Below are positions 8,708 through 16,594 of a stretch of DNA of 64,000 bases, in pieces (position 1 is the stretch's first letter; each line of letters opens with the position of its first letter). Origin of the DNA: Planotetraspora mira (GTDB lineage Bacteria > Actinomycetota > Actinomycetes > Streptosporangiales > Streptosporangiaceae); the NCBI RefSeq assembly GCF_016863275.1, contig NZ_BOOO01000030.1, positions 124,001 through 188,000 on the forward strand, written 5' to 3'. Both the position numbers and the translations under genes were made by a program. The notes under the pieces are model-generated. The model worked only from the letters and a program-made list of their open reading frames with translations, was not told the origin of the DNA and searched no databases.

Positions 8708-10830
8708 CGATACCCCGTCCCGTAAAGCTCCGTCAGACGTTCATGCACAGGTTGAACGTCGACGGGACCCCACAAGTGCCCTGCTATTGGTCTACCCATG
8801 ACGCTGGTGAGCGCGACCAGCCCCACCAGGGCCGCGAGGACGCCGGCCCCCCAGGCCAGTTTCACCGCGGCCGCGCCGCCCGGCGCCAGCGAAGCAAGCG
8901 TGCGCCGCATCTGCCGGCCGGGGCCCTGAACTCCGGGCCCGGCGCAGACGATCAGCAAGCCTACGGCGACGCCCCAGCCCCACGCGGCGGATTCGGGCAT
9001 CGACCGCGCCAGCAAGGTGAGCAGCACCATCACGAACGCCCCCGGCACCGCGGCGAGCGGCACGAGCAGTGCGGTGATGCCGATCGACTTGATCAGCGAG
9101 GCCGGCTCGGCCAGCACCCGGACCACGTCCGCGGCGGCGGCGCCCGCGGGCCGGCGGCTGCTCAGGCGCGGCTGCGCGAGGTCGGCGGCCCTCAGCAGGA
9201 TGACCGCGGGCAGGGCGATCAGGCACACCCGCAGCGGCGCGATCACCGCAAGGCCCGTCATGGCGATCAGCAGCATCGTGCTCGCCACGCCGTAGGCCTT
9301 GGATCGCTGCAGCAGCGCGCCGCCCGTCGATGGAGCCACCCGGGCGGACGGCATCGTGCCCGCCGTGCCCGGCACGCCCGCGTGCGGGGTCCCCATGGCG
9401 GGTGACGCCACGTGCGGGGCCGCCCTGAACGGGGGAACCCCGTGGGGTGGCGCGCCGTGAGGGGGCACTTCGTGCGGGGGGACCCGGACGGCCGGCGGGA
9501 ACGACGCCGGGTGCTGCTGCTGGACCCGGGGCGCCCGCTCGTACGCCTCCGCCGGCTTGGAGCCGGGAGCCTGCTCGTAGAAGGCCTGGCTGGGCTTGGC
9601 CGCCTCGCGGAGCTCCTCGGAGGTGACCCTCCTCGTGGGGATGTCCCCCTCGGCCGGAAGCCCGCCCGAGGGGCTGGGACGGCCGGTCGGGCCGGACGGG
9701 AGGCCGGCCTTGCGCAGGTCCTCCCCCGTCACCCGGACGGTGGGGAACGGGTCGCCCTGCTGGGCGGCGGGGCCATCGTCGAGAAGCGACACGAACTCCC
9801 CGACGGGCGCGGCCGCGGCCGCCGGTGGAGTGACGACCGGAGGCACTCCCGGCGAGGACGACGGGGGCTGCGCGGGCGACGGCGGTGACCACCGCGGCCT
9901 TGACGGAACGGAGTGAGCAGAGGGAGTAGGGGCGGTCGCGTGCCCGGGCCGCCCGGAAGGACCGGATACACCTGACGGCCGGCCCTCATCGACCTCCGCC
10001 ACGGTGGAGATCTCGTCGGGAGGGGTGAACCCGGTGCGGCGCGGCGTCAGACGATCGATCCACTGAAGCAGTTCGGCCGCCGCCGGCCGCTTCGCGGGGT
10101 CCCGGTGGAAGGCGGCCCGCAACACGGGCCGGAGCAGTTCGGGCGCGGCCTCCACGTTCGCCTTGCCGGAGGTGATGTTGAAGAAGATCATCTCCAGCGT
10201 GCCCTTGCCGAACGGCGGCTGGCCGGTCGCGGCGTACAGCAGCGTGCCGGCCCAGGCGTGGACGTCGACCTCGGACCCGCCCTCCTGGCCTTCGATGATC
10301 TCGGGCGCCAGGTAGCCGGGGGTGCCGATGAACATCCCGGTCTGCGTGAGCCGGGTGGCGTCGACGGCCTGGGCGATGCCGAAGTCGATCAGCACCGGCT
10401 CCTCGTCGAGCATGAGCACGTTGCCGGGCTTCAGGTCGCGATGGATCACTCCGGCGGCGTGCACGGCGACGAGGGCCTCCGCCACGCCGCGGGCCACCTT
10501 GAGCAGGACGTCGAGCGAGAAAGGGCCGTCCTGCTTGACCATCTCGTCGATGGCCCGGCCGGGGACGTAGCGGGTGACGATGTAGGGCCGCCGCCCGGTC
10601 ACGTCGGCGTCGACGACCTCGGCGATGTGCGAGCCGCGCACCCTGCGCATGGTCTCGACCTCGCGCGACAGCCTTCTGCGCGCGACGTCGTCCCCTGCCA
10701 CCTCTGGGCGCAGGACCTTGACGGCCACCTGCCTGCCGCGGGCGTCGAGGGCGAGGTGAACCACACCCATGCCGCCTTCTCCGAGCCGCTTCAGCAGCCG
10801 GTATGGGCCCAGTCGGTCGTCCTGATTCAT
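8704..10830 (-). CDS. Membrane Ser/Thr protein kinase, first of a tandem trio
   Basis: A 708-residue protein. The kinase domain (about 10-265) has LGEGGMGVVHLAL, Lys38 in VAVKVL, Asp132 in HRDLKPGNV, Asp149 in IDFG and GTPGYLAPE. A long Pro-rich linker contains two related PTxRVTxEELR-type blocks (TVRVTGEDLRKA and TRRVTSEELREA), which look like an internal repeat and contain Thr residues that could be phosphorylated. A run of VPPHEVPPHGAPPHGVPP is also seen. The C-terminal third has several membrane segments. It heads the kinase operon; ATG 10830 begins just before the kinase fold. Confidence 0.9.
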   Translation of the reverse strand: MNQDDRLGPYRLLKRLGEGGMGVVHLALDARGRQVAVKVLRPEVAGDDVARRRLSREVETMRRVRGSHIAEVVDADVTGRRPYIVTRYVPGRAIDEMVKQDGPFSLDVLLKVARGVAEALVAVHAAGVIHRDLKPGNVLMLDEEPVLIDFGIAQAVDATRLTQTGMFIGTPGYLAPEIIEGQEGGSEVDVHAWAGTLLYAATGQPPFGKGTLEMIFFNITSGKANVEAAPELLRPVLRAAFHRDPAKRPAAAELLQWIDRLTPRRTGFTPPDEISTVAEVDEGRPSGVSGPSGRPGHATAPTPSAHSVPSRPRWSPPSPAQPPSSSPGVPPVVTPPAAAAAPVGEFVSLLDDGPAAQQGDPFPTVRVTGEDLRKAGLPSGPTGRPSPSGGLPAEGDIPTRRVTSEELREAAKPSQAFYEQAPGSKPAEAYERAPRVQQQHPASFPPAVRVPPHEVPPHGAPPHGVPPFRAAPHVASPAMGTPHAGVPGTAGTMPSARVAPSTGGALLQRSKAYGVASTMLLIAMTGLAVIAPLRVCLIALPAVILLRAADLAQPRLSSRRPAGAAAADVVRVLAEPASLIKSIGITALLVPLAAVPGAFVMVLLTLLARSMPESAAWGWGVAVGLLIVCAGPGVQGPGRQMRRTLASLAPGGAAAVKLAWGAGVLAALVGLVALTSVMGRPIAGHLWGPVDVQPVHERLTELYGTGYR

Positions 10831-10916
10831 GGCCTAAGCACCATACCGACTAAAACACCGTCCATGAGTGAACCATCGCGCCACATTCCTAGTAAGCACA
10901 ACGCCACAGAATGGTA

Positions 10917-10930
10917 AGTGGTTTCCCACT
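10917..10930. terminator. Small hairpin after the YbaK gene
   Basis: AGTGG (10917-10921) and CCACT (10926-10930) can pair across a 4-nt loop just downstream of the ybaK stop on the minus strand. The stem is short and lacks a T-tract, so terminator function is uncertain. Confidence 0.3.
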
Positions 10931-10935
10931 AATCG

Positions 10936-11460
10936 TCACAGAGTGAGCGCGATGACCTCCGCAGCGGTCGCCTCGACCAGCGCTTCTCCGGAAAGCCCCA
11001 GCTTGGACCGCCGAACGCCGCTCCCGATCACCACGAATGAGCGACGAGTCACATTTTCATCAACGAGGACGGGCCAGTCGGCGGGCAATCCGATGGGCGT
11101 GATGCCCCCGTACTCCATCCCGGTGATCGCCACGGCGTCCGCCTGCGGGGCGAACGACGCCTTGCGGGCGTCCAGGTGCCGGCGGACGACTCCGTTCACG
11201 TCGGCGCGCTGGGTCGCCAGCACCATGACGGCGGCGTACCGCGTCTCGCCGCCCCGCTTGGCCGCCACGATCACGCAGTTGGCCGAGTCCTCCAGGGCGA
11301 CGCCGTAGCGCTCGCAGAACGCGGCCGTGTCCGCCAGTTCCGGATCGATCTCCGCCACGCTGAGCGCCGGGCCCGGCGACTTCGCCTCCGAGATCGCCTT
11401 GGCCACCGGGTCCGCGACCAGGTCGAGCCTGTCCACGGCAGGAGTCCATTCGAGCGGCAT
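10936..11460 (-). CDS. YbaK/EbsC-type aminoacyl-tRNA deacylase
   Basis: A 174-residue single-domain protein of the YbaK/ProX editing family, which hydrolyses mischarged tRNA (often Cys-tRNA-Pro or Ala-tRNA-Pro). Typical features are EDSANCVIVAAK in the central strand, the basic DARKASFAP segment, and GMEYGGITPIGLP followed by VLVDENV, which line the active site. Substrate preference cannot be told. The start lies one base after the stop of the amine oxidase gene, so the two are co-transcribed, although no functional link is obvious. Confidence 0.9.
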   Translation of the reverse strand: MPLEWTPAVDRLDLVADPVAKAISEAKSPGPALSVAEIDPELADTAAFCERYGVALEDSANCVIVAAKRGGETRYAAVMVLATQRADVNGVVRRHLDARKASFAPQADAVAITGMEYGGITPIGLPADWPVLVDENVTRRSFVVIGSGVRRSKLGLSGEALVEATAAEVIALTL

Positions 11461-11461
11461 C

Positions 11462-13027
11462 TCAGCCCTCCTTCAACACGCGCTGGTGCAGGTCCGTGAC
11501 CACCTTACGGGCGGACCCGAGGGCTCCCGCCTGCCAGGCGATGAGGTGGGTGAGCCAGTCCCCGGCGAAGTAGACCCGGCCCGCGGGCTCCTGCAGCAGC
11601 TTGAACTCGGGGCCGTAGGAGGGCCATCCCACCCAGGCGCCCTCGATGTGCGGCTGCCTGCGCCATGCGATGGAGACGCTGCTCAGCATCTCGGTCCGGT
11701 ACTTGTCCCCGTGGATGCGCACGCCGTTCTCGATCGCCCGGCGGTGCCGATCCGCGTGCTTCATCGCCGCGTAGGAGTCCGCTTCGGCATTGAGGTTGTA
11801 GTAGCCCACCACCAGACCGCGAGCACCGTGGAACCCGTACGACGGGTACCAGATGTGCGAGATGTCGAGGTCGGTCTCGGTGATGCCCCCGTAGATGCGG
11901 TCGTCGGTCTCCCACCATCTCCGGCGGTACTCGAATGCGATCTTGCCGGCGGACAACGGCGTGGGTGTCCGCAGCGCGCCGAGCACCTGGGCATCGAGAT
12001 TGCCCGGAATGCGGGCGAGGACGTGCGGCGGCAGAGCCGCGACGCAGTAGTCCGCCGTGATCGATCCGCCACTGTGGACGACGTCGACGCCCTCCGGCGT
12101 GTTCGAGATCTTCGTGACCTGGGTCGAGGTCTTGATCCGGTCGTGTCCGACGGCGTCGGCGAGCTTGCGCACGATGGCGTCCATCCCGCCCACGGGCTGG
12201 AACATCGGCATGGACTGCTCGTAGCCGAAGGGGAAGGCCACCGTGCGGCCGAGACCGTAACGGAGCACCTCGGAGAGGGACGGCACCGGGCCGAGGGGCG
12301 TTCCGGCGTCGATTCCGGGATCTTTCTGGTAACCCCGGCGGTCGGAGGCGTAGTAGACGTGCTCGTCGTTGAGCGCCCCGAACTCCGAGAGGAAGTCGAG
12401 GAGCACCTCCCTGTCCGCCCGGGTCACCGTCCTGTCGAGCGCACCCCTGTCGGTGGCCTTCGCCAGAAGCTCGCTGACGTACCCGTAGGTGTCGGCCCGT
12501 GCCGTGCGGGCCCGGACGGGGGCCTTCATCCCGTGGTTGTAGAGGTAGGCGTTGGGGTTGTCGTTGACGAACACCTCGACGGGAACGCCCAGTTCGCGGC
12601 AGTAGTCGAGGGTGACCATCCACTGGGCGATGCGCCCGGGACCCGCGTTGAAGTAGACGCCGTCGCCGAACCGGGCCTCCTGGGTCTCGCCGTTGAGCTC
12701 AGACACCCGGTCGCCGCCCCTGATGGTGAAACTGCGCCCGCCCACCCGGTCGCGCGCCTCCAGCACCGTGCAGTCGTAGCCGGCCTTACCGAGTTCGTAG
12801 GCCGTCGCCAGGCCCGCCACGCCGCCGCCGAGAATCACGACCTTGGCGGCCGCCCTCCCCTTCAACGCGAAGTCGGAGCGCTGCGGGGGGGCGTAGTCGT
12901 CTTCCTGTCGGTCGGGGGCGAGGCCGAGAGCGCCCATGGCCGCGTACATGGCCCCCGCCCCGCCGGCGACGCCGAGCCCCACCAGCAGGGCCCGCCGTGA
13001 GATCCCGTCACCCTTGGGCATGCTCAT
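11462..13027 (-). CDS. Flavin-containing amine oxidase with twin-arginine signal
   Basis: A 521-residue FAD enzyme of the monoamine oxidase/phytoene desaturase superfamily. The N-terminus has a Tat-type signal (SRRALLVGLGVAGGAGAMYA), so export of the folded flavoprotein is likely. The dinucleotide fold is clear: VVILGGGVAGLATAYEL, then LEARDRVGGRSFT. The C-terminal FAD motif is RVYFAGDWLTHLIAWQAGAL. Substrate (amine or amino acid) is not evident. ATG 13027 or 13021 are both possible. It is followed after one base by the YbaK gene. Confidence 0.88.
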   Translation of the reverse strand: MSMPKGDGISRRALLVGLGVAGGAGAMYAAMGALGLAPDRQEDDYAPPQRSDFALKGRAAAKVVILGGGVAGLATAYELGKAGYDCTVLEARDRVGGRSFTIRGGDRVSELNGETQEARFGDGVYFNAGPGRIAQWMVTLDYCRELGVPVEVFVNDNPNAYLYNHGMKAPVRARTARADTYGYVSELLAKATDRGALDRTVTRADREVLLDFLSEFGALNDEHVYYASDRRGYQKDPGIDAGTPLGPVPSLSEVLRYGLGRTVAFPFGYEQSMPMFQPVGGMDAIVRKLADAVGHDRIKTSTQVTKISNTPEGVDVVHSGGSITADYCVAALPPHVLARIPGNLDAQVLGALRTPTPLSAGKIAFEYRRRWWETDDRIYGGITETDLDISHIWYPSYGFHGARGLVVGYYNLNAEADSYAAMKHADRHRRAIENGVRIHGDKYRTEMLSSVSIAWRRQPHIEGAWVGWPSYGPEFKLLQEPAGRVYFAGDWLTHLIAWQAGALGSARKVVTDLHQRVLKEG

Positions 13028-13072
13028 GCGCGCACTCCGGAGTACCCCGCTTGACCTGGCATTTCATCGGAC

Positions 13073-13177
13073 GCGATCATGCATTTCGCACATCCCGTCC
13101 CACCCGCCACATCGGCAAGCGTGATCATGCAAACCTTCCAGATTCGACCGGCCTCAACGCGTTACGTGATCATGCAC
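13073..13177. repeat. Degenerate TGATCATG array (array E)
   Basis: Three same-orientation cores, GCGATCATGC (13073), GTGATCATGC (13121) and GTGATCATGC (13166), spaced 48 and 45 bp. This is the family seen at 31, 36, 41 and 42 kb, but with shortened units. It fills the gap between the amine oxidase start and the M55 peptidase stop; the last core ends 6 bp from that stop. Confidence 0.8.
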
Positions 13178-13182
13178 CGCGG

Positions 13183-14025
13183 TCAGCCGTACACCCCGCT
13201 GCCGCATGCGATCCGGCCAGCGATGGTGGCGAAGATACCGAAGAGGGACATGATGTCCCAATAATCGTCTGTGGTGAACTCGGTGTGCCTCGGCCCGACC
13301 AACCGGGTCCCGGGGATGATCGCGCAGCCCGCCGCGATGTCGGTGGAGTTCCACTCCACACCCAGCGTGTACGGCGGGCTCACCACGTAGGGGTGGAAGG
13401 CGGACAGCCGGCCGAGCGCGCGGGCGGTGGCCGCGCGGATGCGGGCCTGGGCGACGCTCGGCGGCAGCAGTTCGGCGGAGAACCTGTCGATCCCCTTCTT
13501 CACGGCGACCGTCTCGACGTCACCGAGCAGGTCCCGAGCCTCCTCGCACGCCGCCTCGTCGCCGGTGACGACGACCACGGGCACGCCGAGGGAACCCGCG
13601 AGGCCGGCGACCAGGCGTATCTCCCCGCAGATCTCTCCGTTCAGGTAGACGTCGTGGATCTCCTTGCCCATCCACGTGTGGTTGAGCACCCCATGCTGGA
13701 CACCGGCCCGGGCGTGATATCCGGCGAAGCAGGCCGCGGCGAAGTCGCCTGACAGGCCCTGCCCCATCCGGTGCGGCTTGCCCGGTCCCCTGATCAGCGA
13801 GGCCCGCGGGTCGATCAGATCGATCTTGAGGTTCTTGGTCGACCCGTGCGCGTCGTTGATCAGCACCGTGTCCGCGCCGGCGTCGAAGGCCCCCTCGACG
13901 ACGGCGTTCGCGTCGCCGGTCATCAACTCGCACCCGCGCTCGTAGCCTCGGCCTCCGGCGTGCATCTCCTCGGGATCGGTCAGGCCGGAGACACCCTCCA
14001 TGTCCACCGACACATAGATCTTCAT
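13183..14025 (-). CDS. M55-family D-aminopeptidase (DppA-like)
   Basis: A 280-residue zinc peptidase, about the length of Bacillus DppA (274). The ligands match DppA numbering: Asp8 and Glu10 (VSVDMEG), His60 (INDAHG) and His104 (GYHARAG), with HTWMGKEIHD following for the catalytic region. The family removes N-terminal D-amino acids from short peptides such as D-Ala-D-Ala. ATG 14025 overlaps the stop of the PP-loop gene (ATGA), implying coupled translation. No peptide importer is adjacent. Its partnership with a PP-loop enzyme is the odd feature. Confidence 0.92.
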   Translation of the reverse strand: MKIYVSVDMEGVSGLTDPEEMHAGGRGYERGCELMTGDANAVVEGAFDAGADTVLINDAHGSTKNLKIDLIDPRASLIRGPGKPHRMGQGLSGDFAAACFAGYHARAGVQHGVLNHTWMGKEIHDVYLNGEICGEIRLVAGLAGSLGVPVVVVTGDEAACEEARDLLGDVETVAVKKGIDRFSAELLPPSVAQARIRAATARALGRLSAFHPYVVSPPYTLGVEWNSTDIAAGCAIIPGTRLVGPRHTEFTTDDYWDIMSLFGIFATIAGRIACGSGVYG

Positions 14026-15257
14026 CCCGCCCCCCAGGTCTCCACCCGCCGCGCCTCGTCCTCCGTCATCAGACCGACGTTGTCCACCATGAAGGCGTCC
14101 ACCTGCTTGCGCCACTGCTCGGGGATCTCCTCGATCGCCGGCGCGTAACAGTGCTCCAGCCAGCGCGTTGACTCCTTCGACGCCTGGAGGTATTCGGCGG
14201 CCTTGGCGAAAAGCGTGTTCTCGATGCCGGGCACGTGCGCGATGCCGTACTCGATCATCTCCTGCCCACCGTACGGAGGCGGGTTCTGCCACTTGCGACC
14301 GACCTTGTCGGTCGCGGTGATCGTGGTGTTGAGCGGGCGCCGTTCCACGGCGGCCTGGATCAACTCCTTGTACAGGCACTTGCCGCAGACCCCGCACGCA
14401 CCGCTGTGAGGCCCGAGGAGGCACCAGCGGACCTGGTCGCGAAGCTCGGAACCCAGGGCGATCCGCATGGTCATGGCCTCGCTGATACCCCCGACGGGCA
14501 GCACGATCGGCAAACCCGCCGCCTCGAACAACGTGCCCCACTGCCCACTCGCCGACCACATGGGATTGTCCGGCGTGAATCGATGGACGTAGCGATCGCC
14601 GCCGAGCCAGCGCGAGCCGATCTCGTAGCCCATCGCGATGCCGCCCAGGTCCATCTCGTCCGCGAGCAGGAGCGCTCCGGCGGCCACGGCGTGGTGCTCG
14701 GTGAATCCCGGCCACGGAAACTTGAGCAGGAATTCCAGGTCGGACTCGACGATCGTGACGTCGCGCCCCGTCTCCCGGGCGAGCCGTGCCGTCACATCGG
14801 AGCGGTAGTCGGCCCACCGGTTCGGCACCCGGGGGTGGCTGATCCGCCGGAAATGGATGAAGGGCGCATCGGGGAAGATCGCCGCCACCGCCATCGAGTC
14901 GGCGCCGCCGCTGTAGGAGATCGCCAGCTGCGTCCCCGACCGTTGGTCCGCACCCACCGGGCCCGCTTCGACACCCCACCCGTCATGCAGCGCCGCGGCG
15001 AGCGCAGGCGAGATCGGCCGATCGAAGGTCACCCTCCGCCTGGTCCACGGAGCGGTCACCGTCCACGCGACCACCGCCAGCAAGTCAGGGTGGACGTCCG
15101 GCCCGCGCCCTTCAGAGGGTGGGAGCCGCACCTGACAGGTGTTCGTGCGCAGCTCCAGACGCTGACCGTCCGTGCACGTCCCCGTGAGCTCGTCCTCGGG
15201 GTCGAGCAGGAACGTGAGCCGCCAGACGTCCTCGTCAAAAGTCCACTTCACACGCAT
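14022..15257 (-). CDS. PP-loop ATPase with QueC-like Cys4 site
   Basis: A 411-residue protein. An unassigned N-terminal region of about 105 residues precedes an N-type ATP-pyrophosphatase domain with the PP-loop ISYSGGADSMA (SGGADS at 116-121). The C-terminal half carries Cys279, Cys288, Cys291 and Cys294 (C-x8-C-x2-C-x2-C), the spacing I recall for the zinc site of 7-cyano-7-deazaguanine synthase QueC. The enzyme should adenylate a carboxylate and add a nitrogen nucleophile; its substrate is unknown. It may belong to a DUF6395-like family (not verified). No queuosine pathway genes are nearby. It starts 6 bp after the coiled-coil gene and overlaps the M55 peptidase by 4 nt. Confidence 0.72.
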   Translation of the reverse strand: MRVKWTFDEDVWRLTFLLDPEDELTGTCTDGQRLELRTNTCQVRLPPSEGRGPDVHPDLLAVVAWTVTAPWTRRRVTFDRPISPALAAALHDGWGVEAGPVGADQRSGTQLAISYSGGADSMAVAAIFPDAPFIHFRRISHPRVPNRWADYRSDVTARLARETGRDVTIVESDLEFLLKFPWPGFTEHHAVAAGALLLADEMDLGGIAMGYEIGSRWLGGDRYVHRFTPDNPMWSASGQWGTLFEAAGLPIVLPVGGISEAMTMRIALGSELRDQVRWCLLGPHSGACGVCGKCLYKELIQAAVERRPLNTTITATDKVGRKWQNPPPYGGQEMIEYGIAHVPGIENTLFAKAAEYLQASKESTRWLEHCYAPAIEEIPEQWRKQVDAFMVDNVGLMTEDEARRVETWGAG

Positions 15258-15263
15258 GCGGGC

Positions 15264-15692
15264 CTACCTCACAGGTTCCGCGTCGGGCATTCGGGAAGCC
15301 AGGGTGTCTATGGCCTGCCAGATGCGCACCTCGCTCTGCAGCACATGGTCGATGGCGCCGGCCCCCTCGGTCGCCAGCCGACGGGCCTGCGCCGCGCCAT
15401 CGGAAACGCTCTTCACCTTCTGAAGCGATTCCTTCGTCGCATCCCTCAGCCGCACGACCTCATCGCGCAGCGCCGCGACCTCGTGGCGGAGCAGCTCGAT
15501 CTCCCGCAGGGCATGCTCCGCATCCAGCTTGCGATCGTCCTTGGCCTCCTGGTGGAGCCGCCGGTACTCCTCCCGGAGGCTCCGCACGTCCTGCCGGTGG
15601 TCGGCCTTGGTGATATACCTCGCGTCCAGCCGAGACCGGAATGCCCGGCGCAGTCGGGCCGGAACCAGAACGCGTGCAACGAACCGCATCAT
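15264..15692 (-). CDS. Small coiled-coil protein, function unknown
   Basis: About 142 residues. A basic N-terminus (VARVLVPARLRRAFRSRLD) is followed by a heptad-rich region from about 25 to 100 (for example HALREIELLRHEVAALRDEV), which predicts a long coiled coil. There is no signal peptide. Start ATG 15692 or 15689 is preferred over an in-frame TTG at 15701. It heads the operon with the PP-loop ATPase and M55 peptidase and may act as a scaffold or dimeriser. I do not recognise the family. Confidence 0.68.
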   Translation of the reverse strand: MMRFVARVLVPARLRRAFRSRLDARYITKADHRQDVRSLREEYRRLHQEAKDDRKLDAEHALREIELLRHEVAALRDEVVRLRDATKESLQKVKSVSDGAAQARRLATEGAGAIDHVLQSEVRIWQAIDTLASRMPDAEPVR

Positions 15693-15758
15693 GGGTCGCA
15701 ACGATAGACCTGACGAACCGCGCGCTCACACTTATGGAACGAATCAGGCAGACAGCAA

Positions 15759-16532
15759 TTATCGGCCAGTGAAGGTGGGTCTCCGCTTCTCAGAGAAAGC
15801 GGTCATCCCCTCCTTGGCGTCCTCCGTGGCGAACAGCCCGGAGAACTGGAGCCGCTCGATCTCCAGACCGGTGTCGAGGTCGGTCTCCAGCCCATGGTCG
15901 ACCGCCAGTTTGGCCGCCCTGACAGCCGCGACAGGTCCCTCCGCGAAGGTCGCGGCCAACTCCAGGGCCGCGGTGTAGACCTCGCCGTCCGGCACCACCC
16001 GGTCCACCAGGCCGAGGGACAGGGCCTCCGCCGCGCCCACGTGCCGTCCGGTGAAGATCAGATCCTTGGCCCTCGAAGGACCGATCAACCGCGGCAGGCG
16101 CTGGGTGCCTCCCGCGCCCGGGATGATGCCCAGGGTGATCTCCGGCTGGCCGAGTTTGGCGCTCTCCCCCGCCACGCGGAAGTCGGCGCACAGGGCGAGC
16201 TCGCAACCGCCGCCCAGGGCGTACCCGGTGATGGCGGCGATGACGGGCTTGCCGATCCGGGCCACCGCGGTGAAGCAGTCCTGGAGGACCTTGGAGTGAA
16301 CGGCCATGTCCGCGTAGGACATGACGGCCATCTCCTTGATGTCCGCACCTGCCGCGAACACCCGCTCACCGCCATAGAGGATCACGGCGTGCACGCCGGG
16401 GTCGGCGTCGACGAGCCGGGCAGACTCGGCGATCTCCTCCTGAACCTGCCGGTTCAGGGCGTTCATCTTCGGCCGGTCGAGCCGGATGGTCGCGATCCGG
16501 TCCACGATCTCCACGCTGACGAACTCACCCAT
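15759..16532 (-). CDS. Enoyl-CoA hydratase/isomerase (crotonase family)
   Basis: A 257-residue crotonase. The oxyanion-hole segment is FAAGADIKEM, and the second conserved block is GYALGGGCELALCADFRVA, with a Glu at the usual catalytic position. PEITLGIIPGAGGTQRLPRLIG supplies the second acidic site expected of a true hydratase. The C-terminus FSEKRRPTFTGR is typical of short-chain enoyl-CoA hydratases. Start ATG 16532 has GAGGGTG upstream. It stands alone between the coiled-coil gene and the glycosyltransferase, so its pathway is not defined. Confidence 0.92.
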   Translation of the reverse strand: MGEFVSVEIVDRIATIRLDRPKMNALNRQVQEEIAESARLVDADPGVHAVILYGGERVFAAGADIKEMAVMSYADMAVHSKVLQDCFTAVARIGKPVIAAITGYALGGGCELALCADFRVAGESAKLGQPEITLGIIPGAGGTQRLPRLIGPSRAKDLIFTGRHVGAAEALSLGLVDRVVPDGEVYTAALELAATFAEGPVAAVRAAKLAVDHGLETDLDTGLEIERLQFSGLFATEDAKEGMTAFSEKRRPTFTGR

Positions 16533-16594
16533 GACACCCTCGTCCTTCCGCCCGCCCGGTCCTGTAACAGACGCCGAGACCGTAACACCATAGA

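Noticed and set aside
13183-14979. One long minus-strand frame covering the M55 peptidase and part of the PP-loop gene.
   Set aside because: Only the part from 14025 has M55 similarity; the upstream part is a shadow of the PP-loop gene in another frame.
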